Positions 13,401 to 24,485 of a stretch of DNA of 64,000 nt are shown here, one piece after another. The stretch comes from Galdieria partita. Its lineage: Eukaryota; Rhodophyta; Bangiophyceae; Galdieriales; Galdieriaceae. Within the stretch, counting starts at the first letter, position 1; every line of letters begins with the position of its first letter. The stretch covers positions 1 through 64,000 of the forward strand of contig BQMJ01000016.1 in assembly GCA_025991245.1 (NCBI GenBank). Direction: 5' to 3'. Below the pieces are notes generated by a model, which was not told where the DNA came from, searched no databases, and saw only the letters and a program-made list of their open reading frames with translations. The translations under genes were made by a program, and so were the position numbers.

Positions 13401-16400
13401 AGACCTTGTGAGTGCGACACAAAAGAAGATTCACAATAACAATTCACAAGACTAGACTAGACTTTGTAGTATGCTTGGACTTGAAAAACCAAGTTACACT
13501 ACAAGACTGTATAGGGAAAAGGGGTTCAAACTTAAAAAACAAATGGGAACTTTTTGTACCGACTTTTCTTTTTATAGTACTCTACATAGTAAGAAACGCC
13601 TATAAAGTTACCAGAAAATGAAGAGCGACAGTTTTCAACAAGGATCCAAGTTGAGGTACGTTCAACGTGAACTTGGACTAAAGACCAATACTTTTCGAGC
13701 TTTATGGAGCTCAAGTGTCAAATCTTGAAAGTTTACAACCAACACTAGCAGGTCTTGATGGCAAAGTTTGGTCTTGAAAAGTTTCTCGAAACCTATTCTT
13801 TGACGTTTTAGGCATTACTGTCGAAATTTATCGTTTTGCTTTGAGGCAGTATTATTCCATTGAAGCGGAATTATTTTACTTTCACTGAATCTTGAATCTG
13901 TTTACGCATCACAATGCTACTATCCAACAAAATGAATTGAGTTAATACGCAGCTTCTTTCTTGCTTCTATTTTATGCTTGAAATGTTCTTGTGATTCAAA
14001 ACTCATCTGTCCATGGTTACAATTCTACTATATTTGTATCCATTTGGGCAATTCTGCCAGACGAATTTGAGTCGAAACCCAATTCTTCTTTATAAGGATG
14101 TTTCAAATCCATTTTACATAGAAAAACGTTTTCAATTGTCGATTGCCAAATTCATTCAAGTTGAATCATTTCTGTAAGCTCCAAGTATTCTATAATTATT
14201 TCCCCTTAATGACACTAAAATGACTATGACGAAGATTATGATGGTTATTACACTGTTAGTCTTCTTGAATTCCCCAACAATGAATTTTGAATTTTGGTTG
14301 AAACATTTTAAGTCTCTTTGATCTATTCTCAACAGGACTCAAAATCACTTTGTCGGCTTCTCAATATGTACTCTTATAACTTTCTTGTTCAATTTTTATT
14401 TTTTAAGAATGATTGAATTCAGAGATTCATTCGTCAGATAGGCTATTTTGTTATATATTAAAAGGCAGTTGATTCTTTGTTCCTTCTTTTGTAGTACTAC
14501 TGTCTTTCTTCCTTCTGTGTTTAGAAATAAAGTTGGAATATAATTTGAATTCCATTCTTTCTCAGTGGCTTCTCCTTGTATAGTACGATTATCTCTATTG
14601 TGCAATCTCTTGGCCTTTTTTGTTGTTACTTTTGCAACTTTTCACCATTCGAGGAGTGAAAATGAATCTATTCTCTTTCTGTTCCATACTCTCTTACATA
14701 CTGCCAAAACTACAAAAGCTTTAAGACGAGAAGAGCTTCAATGACACGTGAAGTAGAATGAAAGGAAACGGTTAATTGATTGTCGCTTGAGTGTACAAGG
14801 CTCTAAAAACCCATAACTTTCTTTATAATTCTTGAACTTGCCAATAAAATTTATCAATCAACCGAATAATTCGAGTAAATTCTTTTTGAGCAGTAACTAC
14901 TTGAACGAGTCATATTCGCCTTTCTTTTACCACATTCACTTTTTTTGCATACATTTTTTCCATATCGTGGATATCGATAGAAGAAACCAAATGAAAAAAA
15001 TAGAGCATGTGTTTACCAAATTCAATGAATCGTGCTTGAAATTCGGTTTCAAACTATTTCCCAAAGGAGCCTTAAAATATGGGTATGACCTCTAAATTTG
15101 ATATATACTTGGACAATCTTTTTTATTTCATCTCATTCATTGAATCCTTTACTAGAAAACTTGCTTCAAATACAACATTTTTCGAGATCTCTGCACTTTG
15201 TCGATTCAACATACACTGGTCTACCTTCTCACAGTGTTCAAGGTTTGGTCTCTTAACGAATATTTCTTCCTTTGCTTTGGTCTTGAAAATAATTTGGATA
15301 TTTATCAAATGATCTATTTAGTTTGCTTTATGTTTTCGCCAATAATATAAATAAAATAAATCTTTCCATAAGTAAGTATTTGCAACGTGGTCTTTCATCC
15401 TCCTGTGCATTCCAAGTGCTATCATCAGGTAAAGGCAATAAGGAAACAAGCGAAAATGGCCCAAAGACTTTTTCTAAGATCAAACTTGGTCCACTTGTGT
15501 TTTTGCAGTGCGGGACTCGCTTTTGAAGTTCGCAACTCAGTTGTCAAGGGCGGTCTCTTCTCTCCATTTGGAAAATCAGACCTTTAGTAGACACAAACTG
15601 ACGAATAAGAGACTGGCAGGGTCTTAGATGAACACAAAGTCAACTTCTGAAGACTACAAAGACCTTGACTCAATTAACAACGAGAATTCTCACCAACATT
15701 ACAAGGCTTCTACAAGTGACAATTATTAAAACTCAACGACAAATAGGAGCCTCTTTACCTAGGCGATTTTTCACGATATTACGCATATTAAATACCGTCA
15801 TACAGACCAAAACATAAGGATCAACAGTTCCAAGAAAGTTTCTAAGCTGCAAAGTACATAAATTGTGACTGAAAATAAACCTTTTTAAGCCACATAAAAC
15901 TCAAGGTTAAAGCCCAGTCATTGAAGGCTAAGACCAAATGAATAAAGGTTTCAAGAATAGTCAAAAAGAATCAAAAACCTCTATATGCAATTTTCAAAAA
16001 GTTTCTTGTTAAAATTCAAACAAGAAAAATTTTATAAGGAAACTTATTTACTTTAAAAAGGGTGTCAGTAAAGCTACTCAGCCATTAGTTCCACAACCAC
16101 AGCAAAGAAACGATTGCGAGAAGCAATACAGATGTTCTTTTTACAAACAATATAGTTTCTTAGAAAAAAGTTAACCAAGTTTTTAGAAAGCTTTATTGGC
16201 AAAGAGCTTAAGCCAAAAAAGTGCTAAATAAAGCTGAAAAGAGAAAACTAAATATATTTCATAAAATAAAACATATACGTGGTATTTTTGACTCCTCAAA
16301 TACTAAAGCAAGTTTATTTTTCGTGCTATTTATCTTTTTATAATCGAGAAATTCTTTTCATCAGCAAACACCATCGATCACTTAGTGCCGATTTTGTTTT

Positions 16401-16404
16401 GGCG
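10451..16404. other. Non-coding zone with dispersed A-rich repeat modules
   Basis: No recognisable gene. Composition switches here from T-rich to locally A-rich. At least three diverged copies of one module are visible, at about 11170-11640, 13280-13620 and 15490-15740. They share 'GACAATCTCC/GGTCTCTTCTC', 'AGACAAAAACTGGC/AGACACAAACTGACG', 'CAAGAATCAACTCAGAAT' and 'ACAAGACTGTAT' in the same order. Related pieces lie near 19500-19650 and 32435-32520. Open frames within the modules differ between copies, so they are unlikely to be genes. Confidence 0.5.
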
Positions 16405-18513
16405 ATGATGACGAACTTAGGTGAAAGGTGGGCGACCGACAACACGTTCAAGCCTGGTTTTGTAGACCGTGAAGAGGATGTGTACCGCGTTACAGAAGAA
16501 CTTTACGAACTTCAAGAAAACCGAAAACAACTTAGCGGTCGATCAAACAGTTCCTATTACCGTTTGACGATCCCATTTTCGCCTCACATGTTTGGATCCG
16601 GCAAGACTACTTTTTGTGTCAACTATTTGGAGTTGATACGGAGGCTTAGTGAAACTTCGCTTGCGTCTTTTGCTTCCAACTCTTCCAAGAAAGAGTTTTT
16701 AGACAAGTTGAAAACTTCCAACCTTTTGTACGTGGACTTGAGAGTTCTTGAACAAACCGACCCTGAGGAAAGAAGTCTGGAGTGGGCTCTTTACTATTTA
16801 TTATACCGATCTGCTTGTAGTCAGGTTGGTTTGTCATTTATGAGGCCTCAAGACGTCTACAAACAGATTCCGCTCTATCCAGAATTTTTACTTCCTGAGC
16901 TGCAGAAGATTTTGGGTATTTCTTCTGAGCAGTTTCTTCTTGTTGCTTTTGATGAAGTCGGTGCTCTAGACGAAAGTTATGGCGAATTCGATTTGGAAAG
17001 GACCCAAGATGGTGAAGTTTTTCCATATAACGACTTCTTCGGTATTATTAGGCAACTTTGTAAACGAGACAATATATTCTTTATTGTTGTTGGGAAAAGC
17101 ACTGGTTTAAGAATTAAGAATTCTGTGGCTTTTGGGCCAAGGGTGTTGGTACATTTTATTTCGTTATCACCTTTAAGCTCTTCCAATATCGTTGAATTCC
17201 TTGAAAAGAGCACTCTCAAAGGACAAGTTCAACATCGTATTTGTGATATTCTATGTAGTTCTTCGTTTTCAGTAGATGAATTGGCAGAGGCACTATTGGA
17301 GTATACCGGTGGAGTTCCTGGTTTGCTTACTCGTGCAGTGAATATGCTTTTGAATTTTGTACAAACAAGAGGACAGCCTTTTATGTTGAAAGAAGAATGT
17401 TTGTCATGTATGAATGAGGATGGTTTCCAAAGAATCTGTGCTGAACCTTTTATACAACACATATCAACTTCAGACGAGGATAGAAAGAGTGAATTTGGCA
17501 TATTATTGATGATGGCTCTGTTTCATATACCTTTCAAAGTAGATGATGAACTAAAATCGGAATCTTATTTGTTTGACGCTATTAATGAAATGGGACTCTA
17601 TCGATATCCTATTGATCAGGATACTTTTCAAGTGCTGATTCCAAAAGTTTTCGTTGGAAACTTTGAGTATCTATCATCTCTCTCGTTATTGGAAAAGATA
17701 CTTCTCGGATCACTCAAATTACAGCCAGTTGATTGTTTCTTTTCTTCAAAGTGTCGAGTATTTGAAGGAATTGTTGCCATCCGACTTATTTTGATGCTTT
17801 CTTCCAAAGTACGAAATGAGTTTAGGGAGTTGTTATGTCAGTTATCTGCCATATTTAAAGAAATGAAACTTCCTATCAGTGAACCTTTACCTCTTGATTA
17901 CATGAGATCTGTTGGTGTTTCTGAATCAAAGAGTGAATCAAACAAGAAACGGAAAACTTATGAAAGTAATGAATGGAACAAGATTATTCAAGAAGCACTT
18001 TATTTTGACAGAGTTTATATTCCAATAGACATCAATTCGCGTAGTCCTGATATTATATTCAAATTGCAATCTCCCGTTGATTCTAAAGTTCTTATTGTGG
18101 GAGTTGCTTGCAAAGGTCGTTGGAATTCTGAACGATTTGGCTGGTCAGATATTATTGAAGAAGGAGAAAAATTTCTTGTTCCTGTTTCTAATCAAGTTTT
18201 ATCCAACGCACCTGATAAGAATCATTGTATGCTTATTGTAGTTAGTACAAAATTGGCATTCGATGTTTCACGTGAGTTGGGTGATCAAAGTCGTTGTTAC
18301 AGTAGTGGAATGTCTATTGAAAGTGAATCTTTTACGATTCCTTCCAATTGTGAACTTGTTATTCTTTGTGAAAGAGATATAGAAATGCTCATTGACAAAG
18401 AAATATTGAATGGACTTGAAAAGGCATTCTCTTCCACTGATCGTCCCCTCTTTGGGGATTTTGGACCCGACTTACTTCGAAGGGTTCGTCACAGTTTCTT
18501 AAGTTGGCAATAG
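16405..18513 (+). CDS. P-loop NTPase with C-terminal nuclease-like domain, copy A (Crinkler/RHS-like)
   Basis: Intronless 702-residue protein. The start is the ATG at 16405: the paralogue on the minus strand begins at the matching place (both reach TDNTFKP within ~16 residues), while the open frame upstream lacks an earlier ATG. Visible parts: Walker A F-G-S-G-K-T-T at residues 63-69; Walker B L-L-V-A-F-D-E at ~178-184; a beta strand FFIVVGKS typical of the core sheet; a T-G-G-V-P motif after the ATPase domain; then a domain with S-P-D (D549) and A-C-K (K570), spaced as in PD-(D/E)XK nucleases but with Ala-Cys before the Lys. The layout recalls Crinkler/RHS proteins and the 'archaeal ATPases' reported from Galdieria. 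The substrate is unknown, and whether it cuts DNA is inference. Closest relative in the window: the gene at 27389-29506. Confidence 0.88.
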   Translation: MMTNLGERWATDNTFKPGFVDREEDVYRVTEELYELQENRKQLSGRSNSSYYRLTIPFSPHMFGSGKTTFCVNYLELIRRLSETSLASFASNSSKKEFLDKLKTSNLLYVDLRVLEQTDPEERSLEWALYYLLYRSACSQVGLSFMRPQDVYKQIPLYPEFLLPELQKILGISSEQFLLVAFDEVGALDESYGEFDLERTQDGEVFPYNDFFGIIRQLCKRDNIFFIVVGKSTGLRIKNSVAFGPRVLVHFISLSPLSSSNIVEFLEKSTLKGQVQHRICDILCSSSFSVDELAEALLEYTGGVPGLLTRAVNMLLNFVQTRGQPFMLKEECLSCMNEDGFQRICAEPFIQHISTSDEDRKSEFGILLMMALFHIPFKVDDELKSESYLFDAINEMGLYRYPIDQDTFQVLIPKVFVGNFEYLSSLSLLEKILLGSLKLQPVDCFFSSKCRVFEGIVAIRLILMLSSKVRNEFRELLCQLSAIFKEMKLPISEPLPLDYMRSVGVSESKSESNKKRKTYESNEWNKIIQEALYFDRVYIPIDINSRSPDIIFKLQSPVDSKVLIVGVACKGRWNSERFGWSDIIEEGEKFLVPVSNQVLSNAPDKNHCMLIVVSTKLAFDVSRELGDQSRCYSSGMSIESESFTIPSNCELVILCERDIEMLIDKEILNGLEKAFSSTDRPLFGDFGPDLLRRVRHSFLSWQ

Positions 18514-20290
18514 AGTTTGAATTCGTACATTCAATTGTTCATTCGATAATTATCTCTGGAACATGTGAATTAAATATGTTTGAAATGTACTAGTGGTATT
18601 CTAAAGTATATGATGATTGTCATAGAACAGCGTCAAAAGTCATCTAATCACCTAAATCACTCGTCATTCTTTTTCACAGATTCTTTCAATCACAGAGTGT
18701 ATGTATAAAAGAGTATTAACTGTTTACTTTTTTTTTATTACGAGAACATAGTTTAGAATATTGTTATCTTTATGCTACTGCAAATACAATGTCAGAGACC
18801 ATATTGAGTTTGATCATTCATATCTTTGCAACTGAAAACTCTGTTTGAATGAAGTCCAACTGGTGTGTAACTATCGAAGGGGATTAGCTGAACACTCTTG
18901 AACTGTCAACTTACTGTTTTGTTTTATTTGACTCAAAAATCCGAGAAGAAATTGTGGAAGGTAAGATATAATTTATTCGAAGAAGGAATGGAAAATATTC
19001 TACAGGCTATGCATGTAATTGGATTGAATGAATGCTCCAAGAAAATATCGATCGTATTTTTCAAGAAGAAGGATACGCACGCCCTTTTATAGAAGATTGT
19101 GCAAAGTTGTAACGGAATCATAAAAAACCGATTGATCATGAATCGGGACAAAATGAATGTACTCAAATATAGTCATTTAAAAATGAACCATGGAAAGTTG
19201 TACCACTCAATCAATCAGTCATTATAATCAACGCAGGCTAACTTGTCATCATTTTACATTTTCGTATCTCTGTTGTGGTTACTCCAGTATTTGCAGTTAG
19301 ACTTGGGCTGTAAGTTTTGAGTAGAAACTTCATTCCATCAGTTGCCTCGAAACGAGTCACAATAAGAATTAGGTTTGCTAGCAGTTGGATTCCAGATCTC
19401 AACTAAATTTGTAATAGAGAAATAGGCTTTATGAAGACATGCAGTGTCATTGACTGTTCAAAAATCAGGCATAGTCAACTATAGTTCGCCTTTTTCACTT
19501 TCAAAAGAGTCTCTCAATAGACAAAAATTGACATATGGAAATTGCAAACTATTCAACAAACACAAGACATAACTGAGAATCTAGTTGGATCACTGCAAAG
19601 TATCTTCAAAGAGGAGTTTCAGTCCTATTTCACAAGACTATGTATAACAATTCCCTAATAAAACTACTTTCAAACAACACCCAAGTCTTATTGGATCAGT
19701 TACTGAAACTCAGCGCAAGTTTGGAACCTTCTATCAAGACATTATTCTCGAAATAAATACAGTTGATTTTCGCATGAATACTAGAGAGTACAAAGCAGAT
19801 ACTAAAAGTTGAGTGGAAACCAGTGTTCAAAATGAATCGTTGCACTGCTCAAATGAATTCAAAGAGAGGTAAAAAGTCGACTTGAAGAACCTGAAGAAAG
19901 TCCTCCGAACTGAAAATGCCAACAACAAATTTAGAAGCAAACTTTATACCCAGAGTGATTATCACACTAAAAGAAACAAGCAAACAAACTATCTACTCAA
20001 GACGATAAAGTTTCCCAAATATGTTGTGTTTGTTGAATTTACACAAAGTTCTGGAAGTGAGTCAATTAGCTATTTGTCCACTGTGAAGTCACATAACTAT
20101 GTCACAGGGAAAACAACAAAGTCAATTGCAAGTAGGACTATACTATAAGCTCTCATACGTAGTCTATACACTACTCTTATAGAACAGCTTCAACTTTCTT
20201 CAAGAACTTTTGCGGCACTCAAATGATTCCCTCAGTTGGATTATTGTTGTGTGATTCGGTGATTTGTTGTGGTTGCTGCGAGTTTACAGA
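18514..20290. other. Interval between NTPase genes A and B
   Basis: Two items stand out. Near 19050-19115 a short + strand frame (NIDRIFQEEG, then stop) resembles the cytosolic tail of sugar porters and may be the last scrap of a transporter gene; this is weak. From about 19780 to the start of gene B the sequence is duplicated at ~45980-46480, upstream of a relic of the same family. Otherwise nothing is recognised. Confidence 0.45.
19780..20290 (+). repeat. Upstream block of gene B, duplicated at 45980-46480
   Basis: About 500 bp of non-coding sequence directly before gene B matches the region before the chimeric relic at 46.5 kb. Shared runs include AAGCAAACTTTATACCCA, GTGATTATCACACTA, TAACTATGTCACAG and AGCTCTCATACGTA. 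The match shows the duplicated unit included the upstream region, probably with the promoter. Confidence 0.8.
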
Positions 20291-22927
20291 ATGAACACTA
20301 TTCGTATTGAAAGTATCGAATTTCCCCTTGTCAATAGAGAATCAGCGGTCTTTCAAGTTATAGAAAGTTTCCTATTATCGTACCCTTTGAGACGAGATGG
20401 TACGTTGAGAAATCCTCGACCTCATATGTGCTATGCACCTCAAATGTATGGGAGTGGCAAAAGCGCATTTGGACAGCATTTCCATTGGTTCCTTTCAGTC
20501 AACAAAGAGAACTTGTTGCAATATTTAAAAAATTTTTGTTGCTTACCTGGCTTTGAGAAGGGGGAGAATGTAGGAGAACGTGCTCTACACGCGCTGTTAA
20601 ACGAGACTTTATATGTTATGTTGAATCTTCTCGATGTGCCAAGAGGAACATGTTTTGAAGATACACTTTTGGAATGGATAAGCAGAGAGGCACTTTCCCG
20701 GTTTCCCAACGGTGCAGATTTACTTTCTCAAGTTCTTTCCTATATCGGTAGTCCAAAGGAATGGCTACAGAAACTCTTGCAAGTAACCAAGAAACGTTAT
20801 TTATATTTGTTTATTGACGAAATTGGACTTTTAGAAGAATACAATTTCACATTGTTTAAGGATTTGATGGTTACACAAGGAACAAGTCGAGTGCACAACG
20901 TGTACCGTGCCTTTTTTAGAGTTTTATCAATTGTTGTAAGTCAACCTTTTGTCATTTGTATTGTTGCGGGGAGATCGAACTGTATAATTAGTAGAGAAGA
21001 AGATGCAATGCCTTCCCGAATAACGTTAAATTTTCTTCGTTTAGATCCTTTTTCAGAAGCAACTATCAAGTACTTTATACAGAATGTTACTTGTCATAAT
21101 GAACCTATTCTAAAAGTACTATTTCCTAGTCATCCTGAGGGACACGATTGGTTCTTCAAACAAGTGTATGATTATACAGGTGGTGTTCCCTTTTATGTTG
21201 TTCATGTTTTAAATGAATTGGGAAAGAAATGTGAACGTTGGAATAGTTTTCGTGATCTTTCAGAGAATGAAATGAAAGTGAAAATGGAAAGAATTGCTCC
21301 GAATTTTTCTCTCGTAGTAACTCTTTCTGGTATGACACCCAAATCAATGATTGTTTTTTCTTCTATGCTTCTTGCGAGTATTTTAGAATTTCGTATTCCA
21401 AAGAGAGAGACTCTATTTGATGGAAGCCATTCTGAATATGTTTTGGATATTGCCAACCATTTTGGTTTTTATTATGTGAGTTGCTCGAGAAATGAACAAG
21501 ACGAAGCAAGCAGGATACTTGTTGAAGACAACTATGAAACATTTTTCAAGTTGGTTTTTCCAAAGATTGTACTAAAGCATATTCAATCGCGATATTGGAA
21601 TATTCCTCCTTTTCGTTTTATTTGTAGTTTATTTTCATCGATCAGTCGATTGGATTCACCTTCCAGTCGTGGTTTCAAATTTGAAATTATATTTACTCTT
21701 ATTCTTTATGTTCGATGGTGTTTCTGTTCCAAACTAGGAGAATTGAGTATATTTCGACACAGTTTTATAGAACATATATCAATACAATCTGCTCAAACCA
21801 TTGGCAGCTTAAAAGTGGATCCCATTCCCAATTATGTTCCAGCATTTAGTTCGACAGTGAGTGGAATCCATAGTGCTAACGAAGCAACTTACCATGTCAC
21901 TGCTTGGAAACCATTTTTTGAAAAGTATTTATCAAAAGATGGAATATTTGTTCCTATTCGACAAAATTCCAATGGACCTGATGTTCTTATTCGAGTCACA
22001 GATATGAAAGGCAATTCTTTCCTTGTTGTTCAAGGTGAATCTTCTTCAGAGCAAGCACCTACGGAGACTGAAACCACCAAGAAGAGAGTATATTTGATAG
22101 GTGCTGCATTGAAATGTTTTCAGTTGTCAAGTTCTGGTGTTGGACGTTCAATGATTAAGGCAGAAGTTGCCAAATTTTTACATCCAGTGGCGTCACAGCT
22201 TGAATTGGAACAGAATGATTTAACAGCCATTCAGTTGATTGTAAGCAACAAGTATACTGAAGAAGTTTCCAGACAATTTAGTGATAATCAGAATTGGATA
22301 TTGAATAGTGGAGTTTATTATGAAGACAACACTAATAATATTGTTTACAGTTCTATCAACTCTGAAAGACAACCACAGAATGTACGACAAGAATGGTTGA
22401 GGATACCTCCTCATTGTCAAGTTGTTGTATGTTCAACTACATCTTTGCGAACTTTTTTAGGTCGCAAGGCTAGTGAAGATCTTGAAAGAGTATTTGGAGA
22501 CAATCCTAGATGGTTGGAACAACTGAAACCACTTTCTGATTTGTTGAGCAATTCGTTTGTAGATTTGTTAAGGCGTATTCCATTTGAAGAAACTGAAAGA
22601 AATAGTGGAATGATGGAAAGAAGAAGTACTCGTCCAAGTATGGATATGAATATGATGCAAGTGGAAGATACGAGAGGAGAATCAACTATTTCTGTTCCGA
22701 GCTCAGTGCAAGTTTCTTTTGACTGGATGAACTTTCTGAAAGTATATTGTCATTTAACTGAGGAAGAATCAACTCAATGTTACGAATGTCTATGCAAGTT
22801 TTCGGAGCGAGACATGGGAGTCATAGACTCGAACATATTAGAGCAGATGGGTATTGATGATTCCTTGTTACGAGTCAAAGTTGTTGCTGGTATGAGAACT
22901 TATATAAAAGATAGGCAAAGTACCTGA
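20291..22927 (+). CDS. P-loop NTPase with nuclease-like and SAM-like domains, copy B
   Basis: Intronless 878-residue protein; ATG at 20291 is the first in frame. Order of parts: Walker A M-Y-G-S-G-K-S-A at ~52-59; Walker B L-Y-L-F-I-D-E at ~175-183; T-G-G-V-P near residue 298; nuclease-like domain with G-P-D (D564) and A-A-L-K (K608), where the gap is longer than in the A-type because of a Glu/Thr-rich insertion; then a linker and, from residue ~809, a helical segment starting F-D-W-x-x-F-L and running through L-E-Q-M-G-I, the pattern of a SAM domain. SAM domains commonly oligomerise or bind RNA or protein, so this copy may be the scaffold of an oligomer (inference). It is only distantly similar to A-type copies. 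A 231-bp tract is identical to the relic at 29.6-32.2 kb. Confidence 0.87.
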   Translation: MNTIRIESIEFPLVNRESAVFQVIESFLLSYPLRRDGTLRNPRPHMCYAPQMYGSGKSAFGQHFHWFLSVNKENLLQYLKNFCCLPGFEKGENVGERALHALLNETLYVMLNLLDVPRGTCFEDTLLEWISREALSRFPNGADLLSQVLSYIGSPKEWLQKLLQVTKKRYLYLFIDEIGLLEEYNFTLFKDLMVTQGTSRVHNVYRAFFRVLSIVVSQPFVICIVAGRSNCIISREEDAMPSRITLNFLRLDPFSEATIKYFIQNVTCHNEPILKVLFPSHPEGHDWFFKQVYDYTGGVPFYVVHVLNELGKKCERWNSFRDLSENEMKVKMERIAPNFSLVVTLSGMTPKSMIVFSSMLLASILEFRIPKRETLFDGSHSEYVLDIANHFGFYYVSCSRNEQDEASRILVEDNYETFFKLVFPKIVLKHIQSRYWNIPPFRFICSLFSSISRLDSPSSRGFKFEIIFTLILYVRWCFCSKLGELSIFRHSFIEHISIQSAQTIGSLKVDPIPNYVPAFSSTVSGIHSANEATYHVTAWKPFFEKYLSKDGIFVPIRQNSNGPDVLIRVTDMKGNSFLVVQGESSSEQAPTETETTKKRVYLIGAALKCFQLSSSGVGRSMIKAEVAKFLHPVASQLELEQNDLTAIQLIVSNKYTEEVSRQFSDNQNWILNSGVYYEDNTNNIVYSSINSERQPQNVRQEWLRIPPHCQVVVCSTTSLRTFLGRKASEDLERVFGDNPRWLEQLKPLSDLLSNSFVDLLRRIPFEETERNSGMMERRSTRPSMDMNMMQVEDTRGESTISVPSSVQVSFDWMNFLKVYCHLTEEESTQCYECLCKFSERDMGVIDSNILEQMGIDDSLLRVKVVAGMRTYIKDRQST
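21913..22143 (+). repeat. Perfect 231-bp tract shared with 31220-31450
   Basis: Base-by-base reading finds no difference over 231 bp between these two segments, offset by exactly 9307. The flanks differ every few to a dozen bases. The tract covers the nuclease-like core of gene B, including D564 and K608. Confidence 0.93.
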
Positions 22928-24485
22928 GTTTTTTATATCCAAGTTTCGCTTACTTTTGATTTTCTCTATCACGCTTTATGATCTTTATAGAGTTGAATGC
23001 ATGTGGAGGATATGACAAAGCTGTCAGTTGTTCACTTCTTATATAATACTCAACATTTTGTAGTGTATCATACAGGAGAATGACTTGTAAGACACAAGTT
23101 CATTTGTTTAAACATTTGCATGTCTTTCTCTGAAAGTATTTCACATATGGTACTCGCTATTTGAACTATGCAATATCCTCTTTTTTGGACTGAAATGGTT
23201 CTCGTGACGATATCTCTCAAGCCCTTTGGTCTCTGTTCTGCTGCCCTTTATGGAAAAGAACAGTTACTCCGATGAACCGAAATTGACAAAAACAGCATAA
23301 AACAAGTTTCTATTGTCTATAACTGTTGTAAAAAAAGTGACACAGAGATCAAGCTGCAGCAGAAGCTATTCCGATTGGGACCTTTATTCAAGGTTTCCTC
23401 GAGTGGGCTTGAATAACATCTCTTTATCCAGATAGTCCAAGATACTTGTACAAGATTATTTGTGAAAACTTAAAGCGCTATAAACGAGGTCTTTGAAAAC
23501 TGGTATCTTCCAAGAGAGAGACACACACACAGGAGTCAAAGTAGTAAAGTACAACTGCAGAGAAAAGTACCGCTTTGCAAGGACCAAACACAAATGTCTC
23601 CAAATACTATGCTCTAAGGTGTCTTTTGATCTCGCATATCTACTATGAACACAAGAGTCGTTCTTGATAGAGATATATCTCTTTCTTAAAGCTCTAATAA
23701 CTGTTGAATACAATAGCTGGAAAGGTATTTGGACGAACGAAGACACATCACAAGTTTCTACTCATATTTCAAAGACACTCTTCTTTGAATTCAGCAATAG
23801 AAAGTACAACACCCGACGCACAAGTATGGAAATAAGTGTCCTTCGGAATATCCTTTTTGACGCATATTGCCGATTTCCTTTTGACGACGATGATATTCGG
23901 TGATAAGTGGGTTCCTCGTGACATGTTCCACTTGTCGCACTATCTTGTTCCCTTGACACCCTAAAGAAAAGTTTCCTAATGTTTACGAGAACAATCAAAC
24001 TGTTTACATTCACTACAAATGTATGACGACACCACATCGAACAAAACAACAGAAATCGAGTAGTGAATGACATTTAACGTTTGAAGTATTGTTGCATTGT
24101 GGATAAGGAGTATTTTTGGGAGAATGAATTGCAATCCAATTTTCTAAGAAATAGATTGAGAAGAACTTTTCCTTTCTTCCTGTTTTTATAGCATATATAC
24201 TCTTTTTATTATAGAGCTTACGAAGAAAAGGAACCTTCAAACTGAAACTACCATTGTGATGAATGGGGTAGAAGTTATAATGCTCAGTATATAACAAAAA
24301 ACTAGGCAACGCTTTTTCTTCAAATTTACATTTCAATATGAAATGTGTTCAATCATTGTTTGAGAATATAAATAAGAAAGAAGTTCGTTCTATAGAAATA
24401 GTTTGAAGAAGAAAAGCTATTTTCATTTTCTCTCGGAAAATTCGCATTGGCATTTTTCTGACTCGATTTCAACACCTCGTCCACT
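22928..24485. other. Intergenic, no gene seen
   Basis: 1.5 kb without a supported gene. Short frames on both strands (for example around 23456-24336) overlap one another and show no family features. The last ~100 bases are the probable promoter region of the next gene. Confidence 0.5.

Noticed and set aside
16279-16404. Longer N-terminus for gene A
   Set aside because: The upstream part begins with a GTG codon and has no ATG before 16405. The paralogue D starts at the equivalent of the ATG at 16405-16408.
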